Source: Jeotgalibacillus alimentarius
Lineage (GTDB): Bacteria > Bacillota > Bacilli > Bacillales > Jeotgalibacillaceae
Reading direction: 5' to 3'
Assembly: GCF_000829445.1 (NCBI RefSeq)
Contig: NZ_JXRQ01000022.1
Coordinates: forward strand, 1-59,892
Length of the DNA stretch: 59,892 nt
The translations under genes and the position numbers were made by a program. Shown here one piece after another: positions 51,615 through 59,892 of this stretch (position 1 is the stretch's first letter; every line of letters starts with the position of its first letter). A model generated the notes under the pieces. That model ran no database searches and was not told the origin of the DNA. It saw only the letters and a program-made list of their open reading frames with translations.

Positions 51615-53025
51615 CATTGATCTCCTCTTTCAGCATTCTTCTGACAAGCTTACCTGACGCATTTCTTGGCAATGCATCTGTGAACCTGAAGACTTTTGGC
51701 ACTTTATAAGCTGCAAGCCGCTCCTTCGCATAGTGGATCAATACCTCTTCATCAATCTGATCAGCGACTACGAGAAATGCTGCAGGGACCTCTCCCCACC
51801 TGTCATCTTTTTTCCCGACAACGCCTGCTTCAATCACAGCAGGGTGCCCCGCTAAAACAGATTCCACTTCAGCAGGATAGACATTTTCACCGCCTGAAAT
51901 AATGAGATCAGATCGCCTGTCTGCGACAAAAAGAAAGCCTTCCTGATCAAGATATCCGACATCTCCTGTTTTCAACCAGCCATTTGAAAAGGGTGCAGAC
52001 TGATCACGATTCAAATACCCTTTCGTTACGGAAGGTCCCTTTAGGAGAATCTCTCCAATCTCATCTGTCTCACACTGATTTCCGTCAGCATCTATGATCC
52101 GGATTTCTCCAGGAAATAATGGTTTCCCTGAAGAACCGACCTTTCTTGTTGCGTCTCCTGGTGAGAGGGTTGTGAACTGGGAAGATGTTTCTGTCATTCC
52201 ATACGACTGAAAAACCGGGATATCTTCATTGTGGCAACGCTCGACCATATGAAGCGGCGCAGGCCCTCCCCCGAGTATCATGCATCTGAAAAGTGGATGG
52301 TAGGGCTCACCCTTTACATCGAGCAGCCTTTGAAGCATGGTTGTGACAACCGATATAATCGACCCTTTTCCATCTATAAGATCCTCATGAATAAGTTGTT
52401 CATCAAACTTTTCATACAGTCTGACGGCAATACCATAGATCACACTTCTCATTAAAATAGAGTAGCCGCTGATATGAAACAGTGGTACCGCACACATCCA
52501 GATATCATCCGGGTTGTGTCCAATGTTAAAAGCAGACCCCGCAGCACTTGCATAATGGTTATCATAAGACTGCATCACACCTTTGGGGTTTCCCGTTGTC
52601 CCTGAGGTGTACATAACTGAACAAATTTCTTCATCCTCAAATCTCTTGATCGGACCACCATTACTTTTAAGACACTCATCAATCGACTGGGCTGCTTCAG
52701 CTTCCACGCTGAATTGTTCCTCGTGCAGCACAAGCTGAGCCTGACTATCCTGTAATTGATAGCCCCACTCCTCAGGTGTAAGCCTGTTATTAAGCATCAG
52801 TACCGGCACACGAATCATTTGCAGGGCATGAATGAAAAAGACAGACTGTGGCTGATTTGTAATCAGCAGCGCGACCGGTTTCTGGTTTTTGATATAAGGT
52901 GAAATTTTTTCTGCCAGTTTTTGTGCCTCTATTGCCATTTCACTGAACGTCCAGACATCTTTACCTGCGTAAAGGCCCGGTTTATCTGGTGAAAGAGCTG
53001 CTCTTTTTTCCAACCAGGATGTCAT
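51601..53025 (-). CDS. menE: o-Succinylbenzoate--CoA ligase
   Basis: A 474-residue adenylate-forming ligase that activates o-succinylbenzoate with CoA. The phosphate-binding loop MYTSGTTGNPKG is near residue 145, YGMTET near 275, the hinge/ATP motif LKTGDVGYLDQEG near 360 and the C-terminal catalytic Lys in LPRNASGKLVRR near 460. GGAGG lies 7 bp before the ATG at 53025; the frame is open upstream to 53070. A terminator-like hairpin separates it from menB; it overlaps menC by 14 bp. Confidence 0.95.
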   Translation of the reverse strand: MTSWLEKRAALSPDKPGLYAGKDVWTFSEMAIEAQKLAEKISPYIKNQKPVALLITNQPQSVFFIHALQMIRVPVLMLNNRLTPEEWGYQLQDSQAQLVLHEEQFSVEAEAAQSIDECLKSNGGPIKRFEDEEICSVMYTSGTTGNPKGVMQSYDNHYASAAGSAFNIGHNPDDIWMCAVPLFHISGYSILMRSVIYGIAVRLYEKFDEQLIHEDLIDGKGSIISVVTTMLQRLLDVKGEPYHPLFRCMILGGGPAPLHMVERCHNEDIPVFQSYGMTETSSQFTTLSPGDATRKVGSSGKPLFPGEIRIIDADGNQCETDEIGEILLKGPSVTKGYLNRDQSAPFSNGWLKTGDVGYLDQEGFLFVADRRSDLIISGGENVYPAEVESVLAGHPAVIEAGVVGKKDDRWGEVPAAFLVVADQIDEEVLIHYAKERLAAYKVPKVFRFTDALPRNASGKLVRRMLKEEINDESV

Positions 53026-53044
53026 CACACATCCTCCTTTCATG

Positions 53045-53078
53045 AAAAAATGCCCTGCAGGCCGGAGCATACAGGGCA
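53045..53078 (-). terminator. Terminator-like hairpin inside the men operon
   Basis: Minus strand TGCCCTG / CAGGGCA with 14 bases between the arms, followed by TTTTTT, in the 62 bp between menB and menE. It may lower expression of menE and menC. Confidence 0.6.
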
Positions 53079-53087
53079 GTCATCGAT

Positions 53088-53906
53088 TTAAGGGAAACGC
53101 GGGAACTGACCAAAGTCAGGCTTACGCTTTTCTTTAAAGGCATCGCGGCCTTCTTTTGCTTCATCAGTTGTGTAGTAAAGAAGCGTTGCATCGCCTGCAA
53201 ACTGCTGAAGTCCTGCTAGACCATCAGTATCTGCATTCATTGCCGCTTTTACAAAACGAAGTGCAGTCGGACTCTTTTCAAGCATTTCCTCACACCATTT
53301 TACCGTCTCGTCTTCAAGCTGGTCTAATGGAACAACTGTGTTGACAAGTCCCATATCAAGCGCTTCTTTTGCATCATATTGACGGCAAAGGAACCAGATT
53401 TCACGTGCTTTCTTATGTCCGATAATACGTGCAAGGTAACCAGAACCATAACCGGCATCAAATGAACCGACTTTTGGTCCAGTCTGGCCGAAGATGGCAT
53501 TGTCAGCAGCGATTGTCAGGTCACAGACAACGTGCAGCACGTGTCCGCCGCCAATTGCGTAGCCTGATACCATTGCAATAACCGGCTTAGGGATTACACG
53601 GATCAGACGCTGAAGGTCAAGTACATTCAGACGTGGAATCTCATCTTCTCCAACATATCCGCCATGTCCGCGGACGCTCTGATCTCCACCTGAACAGAAT
53701 GCTTTATCGCCGACACCTGCAAGGACGATCACGCCGACTTTTGAATCATCGCGTGCGTATGCAAAAGCATCGATCAGCTCCATTACTGTTTTCGGACGGA
53801 ATGCATTGCGCACTTCCGGACGGTTGATTGAGATCTTTGCAATCCCGTTATACGTTTCGTATAAAATATCTTCATAGTTTCGTTCCTGTACCCATTCACG
53901 AGTCAT
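53088..53906 (-). CDS. menB: 1,4-Dihydroxy-2-naphthoyl-CoA synthase
   Basis: A 272-residue crotonase-family enzyme that closes the naphthalene ring by Dieckmann condensation of OSB-CoA. Diagnostic MenB segments include [33 protein letters not shown] near residue 78, the [15 protein letters not shown] oxyanion-hole region and [19 protein letters not shown]. The acidic catalytic residue position is Asp in SFDAGYG. AAGGAGG precedes the ATG. Separated from menH by 16 bp. Confidence 0.97.
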   Translation of the reverse strand: MTREWVQERNYEDILYETYNGIAKISINRPEVRNAFRPKTVMELIDAFAYARDDSKVGVIVLAGVGDKAFCSGGDQSVRGHGGYVGEDEIPRLNVLDLQRLIRVIPKPVIAMVSGYAIGGGHVLHVVCDLTIAADNAIFGQTGPKVGSFDAGYGSGYLARIIGHKKAREIWFLCRQYDAKEALDMGLVNTVVPLDQLEDETVKWCEEMLEKSPTALRFVKAAMNADTDGLAGLQQFAGDATLLYYTTDEAKEGRDAFKEKRKPDFGQFPRFP

Positions 53907-53922
53907 GAAAGAAACCTCCTTG

Positions 53923-54750
53923 TTATGTAGTTGAGTTTTTAAATAAAAACTCCTTTACCATTGTATCAAATTTTTCCGGCTGTTCCACCTGAATTGCATG
54001 CCCTGAATGCAAAATATTCTCATGCACCACATTTGGCAGCAGCTTTTTCATCTCAGTAGCGATCTGAATGAACTTATGGTCCCACTCACCTGTCAGTAAT
54101 AGAACTGGTATATTCAATCCAGTGAGAGCATCCCAATAAGACGGCTGACTGCCTGTCCCCATATAACGCAGGCTTGCAGCAAGACCTTCAGCACTGTTTT
54201 GCAGACGGCCTTCACGTATGTTTCGGCGCATCTTTTCACTGAGCCGTTTTTGCGATTCAAATAGCGGAATGCTTTCCCACCGGTCTGTAAACCGCTGAAT
54301 ACCTTCACTTTCAATAAATGAAGCGAGATCAGCATCACTTTGCTTTCTCTCTGTACGCGCAGTTACAGTTTTAAGACCAGGTGAAGCACTTTCTAAGATC
54401 AGACTTGTTACAGTCTCAGGGTAGAGGGTAGCGTATGCAAGCGCCGTTCTGCCACCCATGGAATAACCCAGAAACGCAGCCTGATCAATTTTCAGAGCGT
54501 TAAGAATTTCCCTGATCGCAATACAAACTTTTTCCATTGAAAAATACTGCTGATTCATCGGTGCCAGCGTCTGACCATGGCCAGGCAAATCAATCGCGAT
54601 TACTTGAAAATCACTGCTCAACTCTTCTGCAAACCTGTCCCAGCTTTCTGCACTCCCTGTAAAGCCGTGAAGCACAACAAGAGCTGGTCCACTTCCACTC
54701 ACCTTCACACGGTAAGCAGCAGCATCCACTTTCACATACACATTATTCAC
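53923..54750 (-). CDS. menH: SHCHC synthase MenH
   Basis: A 275-residue alpha/beta hydrolase-fold enzyme that eliminates pyruvate from SEPHCHC. The triad is complete: GYSMGG near residue 102, the acid near [11 protein letters not shown] and the His in [12 protein letters not shown] near 255. I chose the GTG at 54750, which overlaps the menD stop by 8 bp and gives the usual N-terminus ([10 protein letters not shown]); in-frame codons further up lie in menD. Distinguished from other hydrolases by its position in the men operon. Confidence 0.93.
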   Translation of the reverse strand: MNNVYVKVDAAAYRVKVSGSGPALVVLHGFTGSAESWDRFAEELSSDFQVIAIDLPGHGQTLAPMNQQYFSMEKVCIAIREILNALKIDQAAFLGYSMGGRTALAYATLYPETVTSLILESASPGLKTVTARTERKQSDADLASFIESEGIQRFTDRWESIPLFESQKRLSEKMRRNIREGRLQNSAEGLAASLRYMGTGSQPSYWDALTGLNIPVLLLTGEWDHKFIQIATEMKKLLPNVVHENILHSGHAIQVEQPEKFDTMVKEFLFKNSTT

Positions 54751-56452
54751 TATGCACTGCCTCTGCGACCTTTTTCCAAAGACCCCGGTGTGCATCCGTA
54801 TTTTCAATTCTGTCAGTCATGACTTCAAAGATTCTTGCATGAGGTGATAAGTCTGTTAAAGCATGACTGAAATCACTTTTTGATCCACAACGCTTATAGT
54901 CAATCTCATACAATTTCGCGGCATGTTCGAAATCAAGTGAAGGTGGTGTACCAAAGAGCGTTTCAAAGTGCTCGGGTTCAGCAGCCTGTGGAAGAAATGA
55001 AAATATTCCTCCGCCATTGTTATTCATAATGACGATCTTCAGATTATTTGGATATTGTTTTGTGACAAGCAGCCCGTTTAAGTCATGGAACATGGATAAG
55101 TCGCCAATCAGCAGATATATAGGTCCTTCTTTTACAGAAGATAGTCCAAGCGCTGTAGAGACAACGCCATCAATCCCATTTGCTCCGCGATTTGCCCACA
55201 GGTGGAATTGATTCATCCCGCGTATCCAGCAGGTGTCAACGTCACGGATCGGCATACTGTTGCCGGCTACAATGTGAGCACCATCAGGAAGCGATTGAAG
55301 CAGCGTTCCGACAGCGGCACCTTCATCCTCTGCATCACTGATATAATGAAGGATCTCAGCTTCAACATTCCCGTTCAAGCTGATCCATTGCTTAAGCCAT
55401 GCACGATCTGATTTTCTGCTGATAACAGCAGTCAGCTGAGATGCAAACACCGCTTCATCAGATTCAATATATGCCGTAGCTGACGAAGAAGGATCACGCC
55501 ATTCAGCCCCTGCATCAATCAGCCACTGACTGCCTCCATTCCTTTTTAAAAACTGAGTAAGAGCCTTTGATACCGGCATCCCCCCAAAACGAATCACTAG
55601 ATCAGCAGATAAAAGATCCTTCATTCTGTCATCTCTTAAAAATGCATCATAGCACTCAATCACCTGGTCATGGTCATTCATATATGTGCGAAGCCCGCTC
55701 AGCGGATCTGCAAGCACCGGATACCCTGTAGCCTCTGACAATGACAGAATAGCGTCTACAGCACGTCCGTCCTCAGCAGGCCCTGCAATGATCAGTCCTT
55801 TTTCTGTCTGTGATACTTTTTGTGCCAATACTGAAAGCTGGTCCTCATCCAGTTGTTTTTTCGCATGAAAAACAGAGGTGAAAGCAGCTTCTCTTTTATC
55901 CATTGTCAAATCAGGTGACAGCGGCTCCCTGAAAGGAAAATTCAAATGGACAGGACCCATTGGCGCTGCCAACGATTTTGCTGCTGCCTTTGCTGCAATT
56001 CTTCCTGTATACTGCAAGACGTTCATATCTGATTCAGGAAGCGGCATATCATAAAACCACTTTGCATGCTTGCCATAAAGGTTCAGCTGATCAATCGCCT
56101 GCGGGGCACCGTTATCACGCAGCTCATGCGGACGGTCTGCTGTTAACACAATTAATGGTACTCTTGCATAACGTGCTTCTACTACTGCCGGGAAATAATT
56201 GGCTGCTGCCGTACCTGACGTGCACACGATTGCAACCGGAGCTCCGGATGCTTTTGCCATCCCCAGCGCATAAAAAGCCGCAGATCGTTCATCAATATTT
56301 ACATGCGTCTCAATCTGCGGATGTGCCTCAAGTAAATAAGCAAGCGGCGTAGAGCGTGATCCCGGACTGATCACTGCTCTTTTGACGCCGCTTTGATAAA
56401 GCTGTTCTATAAATGATGATACATATACAGTCAGATTCTCTCTATGACTCAT
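54743..56452 (-). CDS. menD: SEPHCHC synthase MenD
   Basis: A 569-residue thiamine diphosphate enzyme joining isochorismate and 2-oxoglutarate. The catalytic Glu region is SPGSRSTPLAYLLEAHPQI and NIDERSAAFYALGMA near residue 55; the TPP-binding motif GDLSMFHDLNGLLVTKQ then NNNGGGIF lies near 440-475. Length is typical. AGGAGGAACAATTTC precedes the ATG, which overlaps the menF stop by 4 bp. Confidence 0.97.
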   Translation of the reverse strand: MSHRENLTVYVSSFIEQLYQSGVKRAVISPGSRSTPLAYLLEAHPQIETHVNIDERSAAFYALGMAKASGAPVAIVCTSGTAAANYFPAVVEARYARVPLIVLTADRPHELRDNGAPQAIDQLNLYGKHAKWFYDMPLPESDMNVLQYTGRIAAKAAAKSLAAPMGPVHLNFPFREPLSPDLTMDKREAAFTSVFHAKKQLDEDQLSVLAQKVSQTEKGLIIAGPAEDGRAVDAILSLSEATGYPVLADPLSGLRTYMNDHDQVIECYDAFLRDDRMKDLLSADLVIRFGGMPVSKALTQFLKRNGGSQWLIDAGAEWRDPSSSATAYIESDEAVFASQLTAVISRKSDRAWLKQWISLNGNVEAEILHYISDAEDEGAAVGTLLQSLPDGAHIVAGNSMPIRDVDTCWIRGMNQFHLWANRGANGIDGVVSTALGLSSVKEGPIYLLIGDLSMFHDLNGLLVTKQYPNNLKIVIMNNNGGGIFSFLPQAAEPEHFETLFGTPPSLDFEHAAKLYEIDYKRCGSKSDFSHALTDLSPHARIFEVMTDRIENTDAHRGLWKKVAEAVHSE

Positions 56453-57843
56453 GAAATTGTTCCTCCTACTGCTCTCACCATCGGACGCAGCTTAATCAAC
56501 GTCTCCTGATACTCACTTTCAGCATCAGAATCCCTCACAACACCACAGCCTGCATACAGGTATGCCTTTTCACCTGATAAAAGCCCTGATCTGATCGCTA
56601 CTGCAAACTCTCCGTCACCGGCCGCATTCAGCCAGCCAACTGGTGCTGCATAAAATCCGCGGTCCATCTCTTCCTCTTCACGGATCATTTCCATCGCTTT
56701 ATGCGTTGGCGTCCCTCCGAGTGCAGGCGTCGGGTGCAGTTCCTTCACAAATTCAAGAATGGAAGCACGATCAGTCTCACCTTCTACAGGTGTATAAAGA
56801 TGTTGTATATCTCTCATTTTCATGAGTACCGGCTGCTTTGGCACAGTTAACTGATGACACAGATCCTCAAGGCTCTTAGAAATCATACGGACGACAATCT
56901 CATGTTCCCCAAGATTCTTCTGATCATTCAGCAATTCATGTCCAAGCTGCTGGTCCTCTTCCATCGTATTCCCTCTCGCAATAGAACCCGCAAGGCAAGT
57001 TGAGAGTACTTTGTTGTGATTTTTCTTAATTAACCTCTCAGGCGTTGCCCCGATAAAACAGCTGTCGCCGGCTTCAAAAGAAAATATAAAGCTTTCACTC
57101 TGATCATCTCTCAATTTTTCAAGAACAGAATCAGAGCGCTTTTTATCATCGAACTGAACCTTCACTTTTCTCGCGAGCACAACCTTTTCGAGCTCTTTGT
57201 TGTCAATCCTTTGTACGACTGATGTAATAGAGGATCTCCACTCGTCTGGCTCGTATTCCTTAATAGATACAACATTGACATCCTGAAGTGTGCTGACAGA
57301 TTTATTTAATAAAGCTTCTTTCTGCTGCTGCATCCGGTTCCAGACTGAAACCGCATTTTCTCCTTTATTACAGACAATATTCATCGTCAGAAATGCATGA
57401 CCATACTGATTCACTGTCAGCATAAATGCAGGCAGCTGAAAATATCCCTGTTTAAAAGAAGACCATTCATGACTTTTATCTTTTTCAGGATCAAAAGAAA
57501 AGCCTCCTAAAATAACCGGTCCACCAACTGATGACTCATTATCAATGACTGCATCTTTCAGAAATGCATTCCATTGGTTACTGAGAGCATCAAAGCGGTT
57601 CTTATCTTCAATATAAAACGTCCTGGCAGCTCCGGCTCCGGCAAATACAGCTTCAGATTTCGGATCCTGCCAGAAAGTACGCGTACCATTAAAGATAGAA
57701 TAACCCGCTTCATAAAACTGAAGAGGGTCAATCGTATCGATTTCCATTGTTTTACTATATAAGACAGAACGGTTCGACTTTTCAGCCCTGCTGACCGCCT
57801 GTTCAAAAGTTGTAAATCCTTGAGATTGATGTAGGATTCTCAC
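56449..57843 (-). CDS. menF: Isochorismate synthase MenF
   Basis: A 464-residue chorismate-utilising enzyme. The C-terminal catalytic half has KVVLARKVKVQF near residue 220, CFIGATPERLI, LAGSIARGNTMEED, HEIVVRMI and GGTPTHKAMEMI then GFYAAPVGWLNAAGDGEF. It commits chorismate to menaquinone. The GTG at 57843 has GGAGG at 8 bp and is preferred to an ATG at 57867 that precedes the site. First gene of the operon. Confidence 0.95.
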   Translation of the reverse strand: MRILHQSQGFTTFEQAVSRAEKSNRSVLYSKTMEIDTIDPLQFYEAGYSIFNGTRTFWQDPKSEAVFAGAGAARTFYIEDKNRFDALSNQWNAFLKDAVIDNESSVGGPVILGGFSFDPEKDKSHEWSSFKQGYFQLPAFMLTVNQYGHAFLTMNIVCNKGENAVSVWNRMQQQKEALLNKSVSTLQDVNVVSIKEYEPDEWRSSITSVVQRIDNKELEKVVLARKVKVQFDDKKRSDSVLEKLRDDQSESFIFSFEAGDSCFIGATPERLIKKNHNKVLSTCLAGSIARGNTMEEDQQLGHELLNDQKNLGEHEIVVRMISKSLEDLCHQLTVPKQPVLMKMRDIQHLYTPVEGETDRASILEFVKELHPTPALGGTPTHKAMEMIREEEEMDRGFYAAPVGWLNAAGDGEFAVAIRSGLLSGEKAYLYAGCGVVRDSDAESEYQETLIKLRPMVRAVGGTIS

Positions 57844-57891
57844 TGTGCTTCCCTCCAAAAAACGCACATTTGTCCGTAGTTTGCTCTCTTA

Positions 57892-57921
57892 AAGATACAC
57901 CTCTTTTAACAGCACTGTCAA
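57892..57921 (-). promoter_or_regulatory. Sigma-A promoter of the men operon
   Basis: Minus strand perfect TTGACA (57916-57921), 18 bp spacer, TATCTT (57892-57897), about 50 bp before the menF start. Confidence 0.7.
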
Positions 57922-58097
57922 CGAATCGCCATTTTTCAATGCTTTTTTTGTAACTGTTTTCAACACCATATTTTACAGGCTTTTCAAAACAATCTGTTTC
58001 TTTTTCTGGAAGTCTAAAAACGATATAATAGAGACAGATATTTATACAAATTTCGCATGTGCGATTTAATCGTAATAGAAAGTTAGGAGAGAATAGT

Positions 58098-59009
58098 ATG
58101 AGTGAAAGACCTGAACGTGATCAGGGGTGGAGAATCTGGTGGCAGCTGACCCGTCCGCACACACTGACTGCAGCTTTCGTACCGGTTCTTCTTGGAACCG
58201 TACTGGCTTTAAATTATGCAGAAATGGACTGGCTGCTGTTTCTGGCCATGCTGATTGCCAGTATCCTTATCCAGGCGGCCGCTAATATGATCAATGAATA
58301 CTTTGATTATGTCCGCGGACTTGATAATGAAAACTCAGTCGGAATAGGCGGCGCAATTGTAAGAAACGGAGTTAAGCCTAAAACTGTTATTAACCTGGCC
58401 TACGCTCTATTTGGTGTTGCACTTCTGCTTGGCGTTTATATCTGCATACAAAGCTCATGGTGGATCGCAGTAGTCGGATTAATCTGTATGGCAGCTGCCT
58501 ACTTTTATACAGGCGGTCCCCTTCCGATTGCCTACACACCGTTTGGAGAACTGGCTGCCGGTTTCTTTATGGGGTTTGTGATCATTTTAATTTCATTTTA
58601 TATCCAGACAGGTATGATCAATGTAATCGCCATGTTTGTCTCAATTCCTGTTTCCATCCTTGTAGGTGCCATTCTGCTTGCAAATAACATTAGAGATCTC
58701 GATGGCGATAAGGAAAACGGACGTAAGACAATTGCGATTCTGCTCGGTCGTAAATATGCAATCTACTTCCTGGCCTACATGTTCGTCACCGCATATGGTT
58801 TTGTGATTATACTTGTTATAACCGGTGCTGTTACACCTTGGATGCTGATCAGTTTCCTCAGTATTCCAAAAGCAGTAAAAGCAACCAAAGGGTTTATCGG
58901 CAAAACCAAACCGATGCAGATGATGCCTGCGATGAAAGCAACTGCCCAGACTAATACGATCTTTGGCTTCCTGCTCTCAATCGGTTTATTAATCGGATAT
59001 TTTTCGTAA
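58098..59009 (+). CDS. menA: 1,4-Dihydroxy-2-naphthoate polyprenyltransferase
   Basis: A 303-residue UbiA-family membrane enzyme that attaches the polyprenyl tail in menaquinone synthesis. About eight membrane segments are visible; the prenyl diphosphate-binding motifs are NMINEYFDYVRGLD near residue 68 and NNIRDLDGDKENGRKT near 195. TTAGGAGAG precedes the ATG at 58098; an upstream in-frame ATG at 58059 lacks a site. A TATAAT at 58024-58029 is a possible -10. It is divergent from menF, as in B. subtilis. Confidence 0.96.
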   Translation: MSERPERDQGWRIWWQLTRPHTLTAAFVPVLLGTVLALNYAEMDWLLFLAMLIASILIQAAANMINEYFDYVRGLDNENSVGIGGAIVRNGVKPKTVINLAYALFGVALLLGVYICIQSSWWIAVVGLICMAAAYFYTGGPLPIAYTPFGELAAGFFMGFVIILISFYIQTGMINVIAMFVSIPVSILVGAILLANNIRDLDGDKENGRKTIAILLGRKYAIYFLAYMFVTAYGFVIILVITGAVTPWMLISFLSIPKAVKATKGFIGKTKPMQMMPAMKATAQTNTIFGFLLSIGLLIGYFS

Positions 59010-59013
59010 TTGG

Positions 59014-59045
59014 AATCCCGCTGAATTCAGCGGGATTTTTTTATG
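59014..59045 (+). terminator. Terminator of menA
   Basis: AATCCCGCTGAATTCAGCGGGATT hairpin followed by a T run. Confidence 0.93.
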
Positions 59046-59134
59046 GATATATACTAAACCACTCAAAAGGTTTTAATTCCTGCAGGAAGGATAAACTGTA
59101 CTATGTGAAGTACATTCAGGAAGGATGAATATTA

Positions 59135-59734
59135 ATGATTACAAATGAACAGAAAAACACTTTAAAAGATGAACTATATACCCGTAAAAAAGAAATCATT
59201 GAACAAAATAACAATACTGAGGACTACGAGAACACTGAGCTCTCGAATTACGATAACCACCCTGCAGACAATGCCACAGACCTGTTTGAAAGAGAAAAAG
59301 ACTTGGCGCTTGAAGAACACATTCAAAAAGAACTTGATGATATAAATGAAGCACTAAAAGCAATGGAAGAAGGCACCTATGGCGTATGTGCTGTCGGAGG
59401 AGAAGATATTCCATTTGAAAGACTAGAAGCTATGCCAAGTGCTCTGACATGTGTAGAGCATGCAGAAGAGTACAGTAACCAGAATCAGCGCCCAAGTGAA
59501 GAATCAGTTATCAGTCCTTCTTCAGACCATCCCTACCGTGGTGAAGATGAAGAAGTAAGAGATTATGAGAACAGTTTTGATGAAGCTGCAAGATATGGAA
59601 CATCAGAAACTCCGTCTGATATGGCGGGCGGTGAAGAAAGTTATGATGATCTTTATGAGGAAGATTATGAAGATGAAGATGTTGCCAATGAGATGGATGG
59701 GAAAAATAGAAAGATTATGCCTGATGATGAATAA
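59135..59734 (+). CDS. yteA: YteA, DksA/TraR-like protein with degenerate zinc finger
   Basis: A 199-residue protein of the YteA family (DksA/TraR group, annotated as sporulation-associated), next to menA as in B. subtilis. The N-terminal helical part contains NHPADNATDLFEREKDLAL; the C4 zinc-finger region GTYGVCAVGGEDIPFERLEA has Cys85 and Cys106 but Gly at 88 and His at 109, so two of four canonical Cys are missing. The tail of about 60 residues is very acidic (DDLYEEDYEDEDVANEMD). TTCAGGAAGGATG precedes the ATG. Probably binds RNA polymerase; the role is unproven. Confidence 0.9.
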   Translation: MITNEQKNTLKDELYTRKKEIIEQNNNTEDYENTELSNYDNHPADNATDLFEREKDLALEEHIQKELDDINEALKAMEEGTYGVCAVGGEDIPFERLEAMPSALTCVEHAEEYSNQNQRPSEESVISPSSDHPYRGEDEEVRDYENSFDEAARYGTSETPSDMAGGEESYDDLYEEDYEDEDVANEMDGKNRKIMPDDE

Positions 59735-59736
59735 GA

Positions 59737-59773
59737 TTAATCCCTTCTTCTATGTAAGAAGGGATTTTTTATA
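59737..59773 (+). terminator. Terminator of yteA
   Basis: AATCCCTTCTT / AAGAAGGGATT hairpin followed by TTTTATAT. Confidence 0.92.
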
Positions 59774-59795
59774 TACAAAAAAGCAGTTTTCTGAT

Positions 59796-59892
59796 TGATA
59801 TGCTCCCTTCAAAGTAGACAGAGAAATAATAAAACTTCTCTACTACTATGAAGGGGGCATTTTTGTGTCTAAAAGAACGACTGATTATACAA
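59796..59892 (+). mobile_element. End of an insertion sequence, reading out of the window (right copy)
   Basis: 97 bp identical to the reverse complement of bases 3-99. It starts TGATATGCTCCCTTC, shows the imperfect hairpin between the TGCTCCCTTC arm and GAAGGGGGCA, and contains a GTG at 59865 preceded by AAGGGGG that opens a frame MSKRTTDYT cut off by the window end. Read as the left inverted repeat, leader and first codons of a transposase (OrfA). No transposase domain is visible, so the family is not certain. Confidence 0.7.

Noticed and set aside
1-59892. Defence island, prophage, biosynthetic cluster or toxin-antitoxin pair
   Set aside because: All genes but a few small ones belong to conserved Bacillales housekeeping families in the expected order; no integrase, nuclease-helicase, reverse transcriptase or toxin-like pair was seen.

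Overview
The window looks like a stretch of core chromosome from a low-to-moderate GC, endospore-forming member of the Bacillales (Bacillaceae or Caryophanaceae; a Jeotgalibacillus-like organism would fit, but that is inference). The gene order is largely that of the Bacillus subtilis yt- region: ytxJHG-murC-sftA-ytpRQP, ytoP-ytzB-ytnP-trmB-ytmP-ytlRQP, dat-pepV-ythQP-ytzE-ytzG-ytgP-ytfP, leuS-yttB, ytqAB, ytpBA, metK/pckA-ytmBA-ytkD-dps-yidD and menFDHBEC/menA-yteA. Almost every protein is recognisable. No prophage, CRISPR array, rRNA or tRNA gene was seen.

Layout. 1-99 and 59796-59892 are two inverted copies of the same 97 bp end of an insertion sequence, each reading outwards, so the window is probably a contig bounded by IS copies. 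0.1-9.2 kb (minus strand): stress genes ytxJ/H/G behind a sigma-B-like promoter, murC, DNA translocase sftA, ytpR/Q/P, a PTS IIC-like membrane protein and a lipoprotein. 9.3-17.2 kb: ytoQ, a DUF84 nucleotidase, an M42 peptidase, ytzB, the ytnP lactonase, trmB, ytmP, a lipid kinase, ytlQ and ytlP. 17.3-25.8 kb: cysK, D-amino acid transaminase, pepV, the ythPQ ABC transporter, ytzE, a pseudouridine synthase and the ytgP flippase. 25.9-33.5 kb: ytfP, a rhodanese, leuS behind a T-box, an MFS exporter and the ytqA-ytqB tRNA-modification pair. 33.7-45 kb: a luciferase-like oxidoreductase, ytpB/ytpA, ytoA, a K+/H+ antiporter, topB, metK behind a complete SAM-I riboswitch, and pckA behind a CcpN-type operator pair. 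45-50.5 kb: ytmB, ytmA, ytkD, lipoproteins and small proteins, dps, yidD and a zinc-binding lipoprotein behind a Zur box. 50.5-59 kb: the complete menaquinone operon menF-D-H-B-E-C, with divergent menA and then yteA.

The genes serve cell-wall synthesis (murC, ytgP, dat), tRNA charging and modification (leuS, trmB, ytqAB), methionine/SAM and cysteine metabolism, gluconeogenesis, respiration (menaquinone) and stress protection.

The strongest unexplained signal is a dispersed family of eight intergenic, GC-rich, multi-stem palindromic elements of about 70-180 bp (8.5, 12.9, 13.8, 18.4, 23.3, 33.6, 42.9 and 43.1 kb). Their stems differ in sequence from copy to copy but keep complementarity, while short motifs (GACTCC, GGAAAGC) stay fixed. 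Other points of interest are a 21 bp period tandem repeat at 31.69-31.85 kb, a YtpA homologue that lacks both the nucleophile and the acid of its catalytic triad, and an orphan zinc-binding protein.
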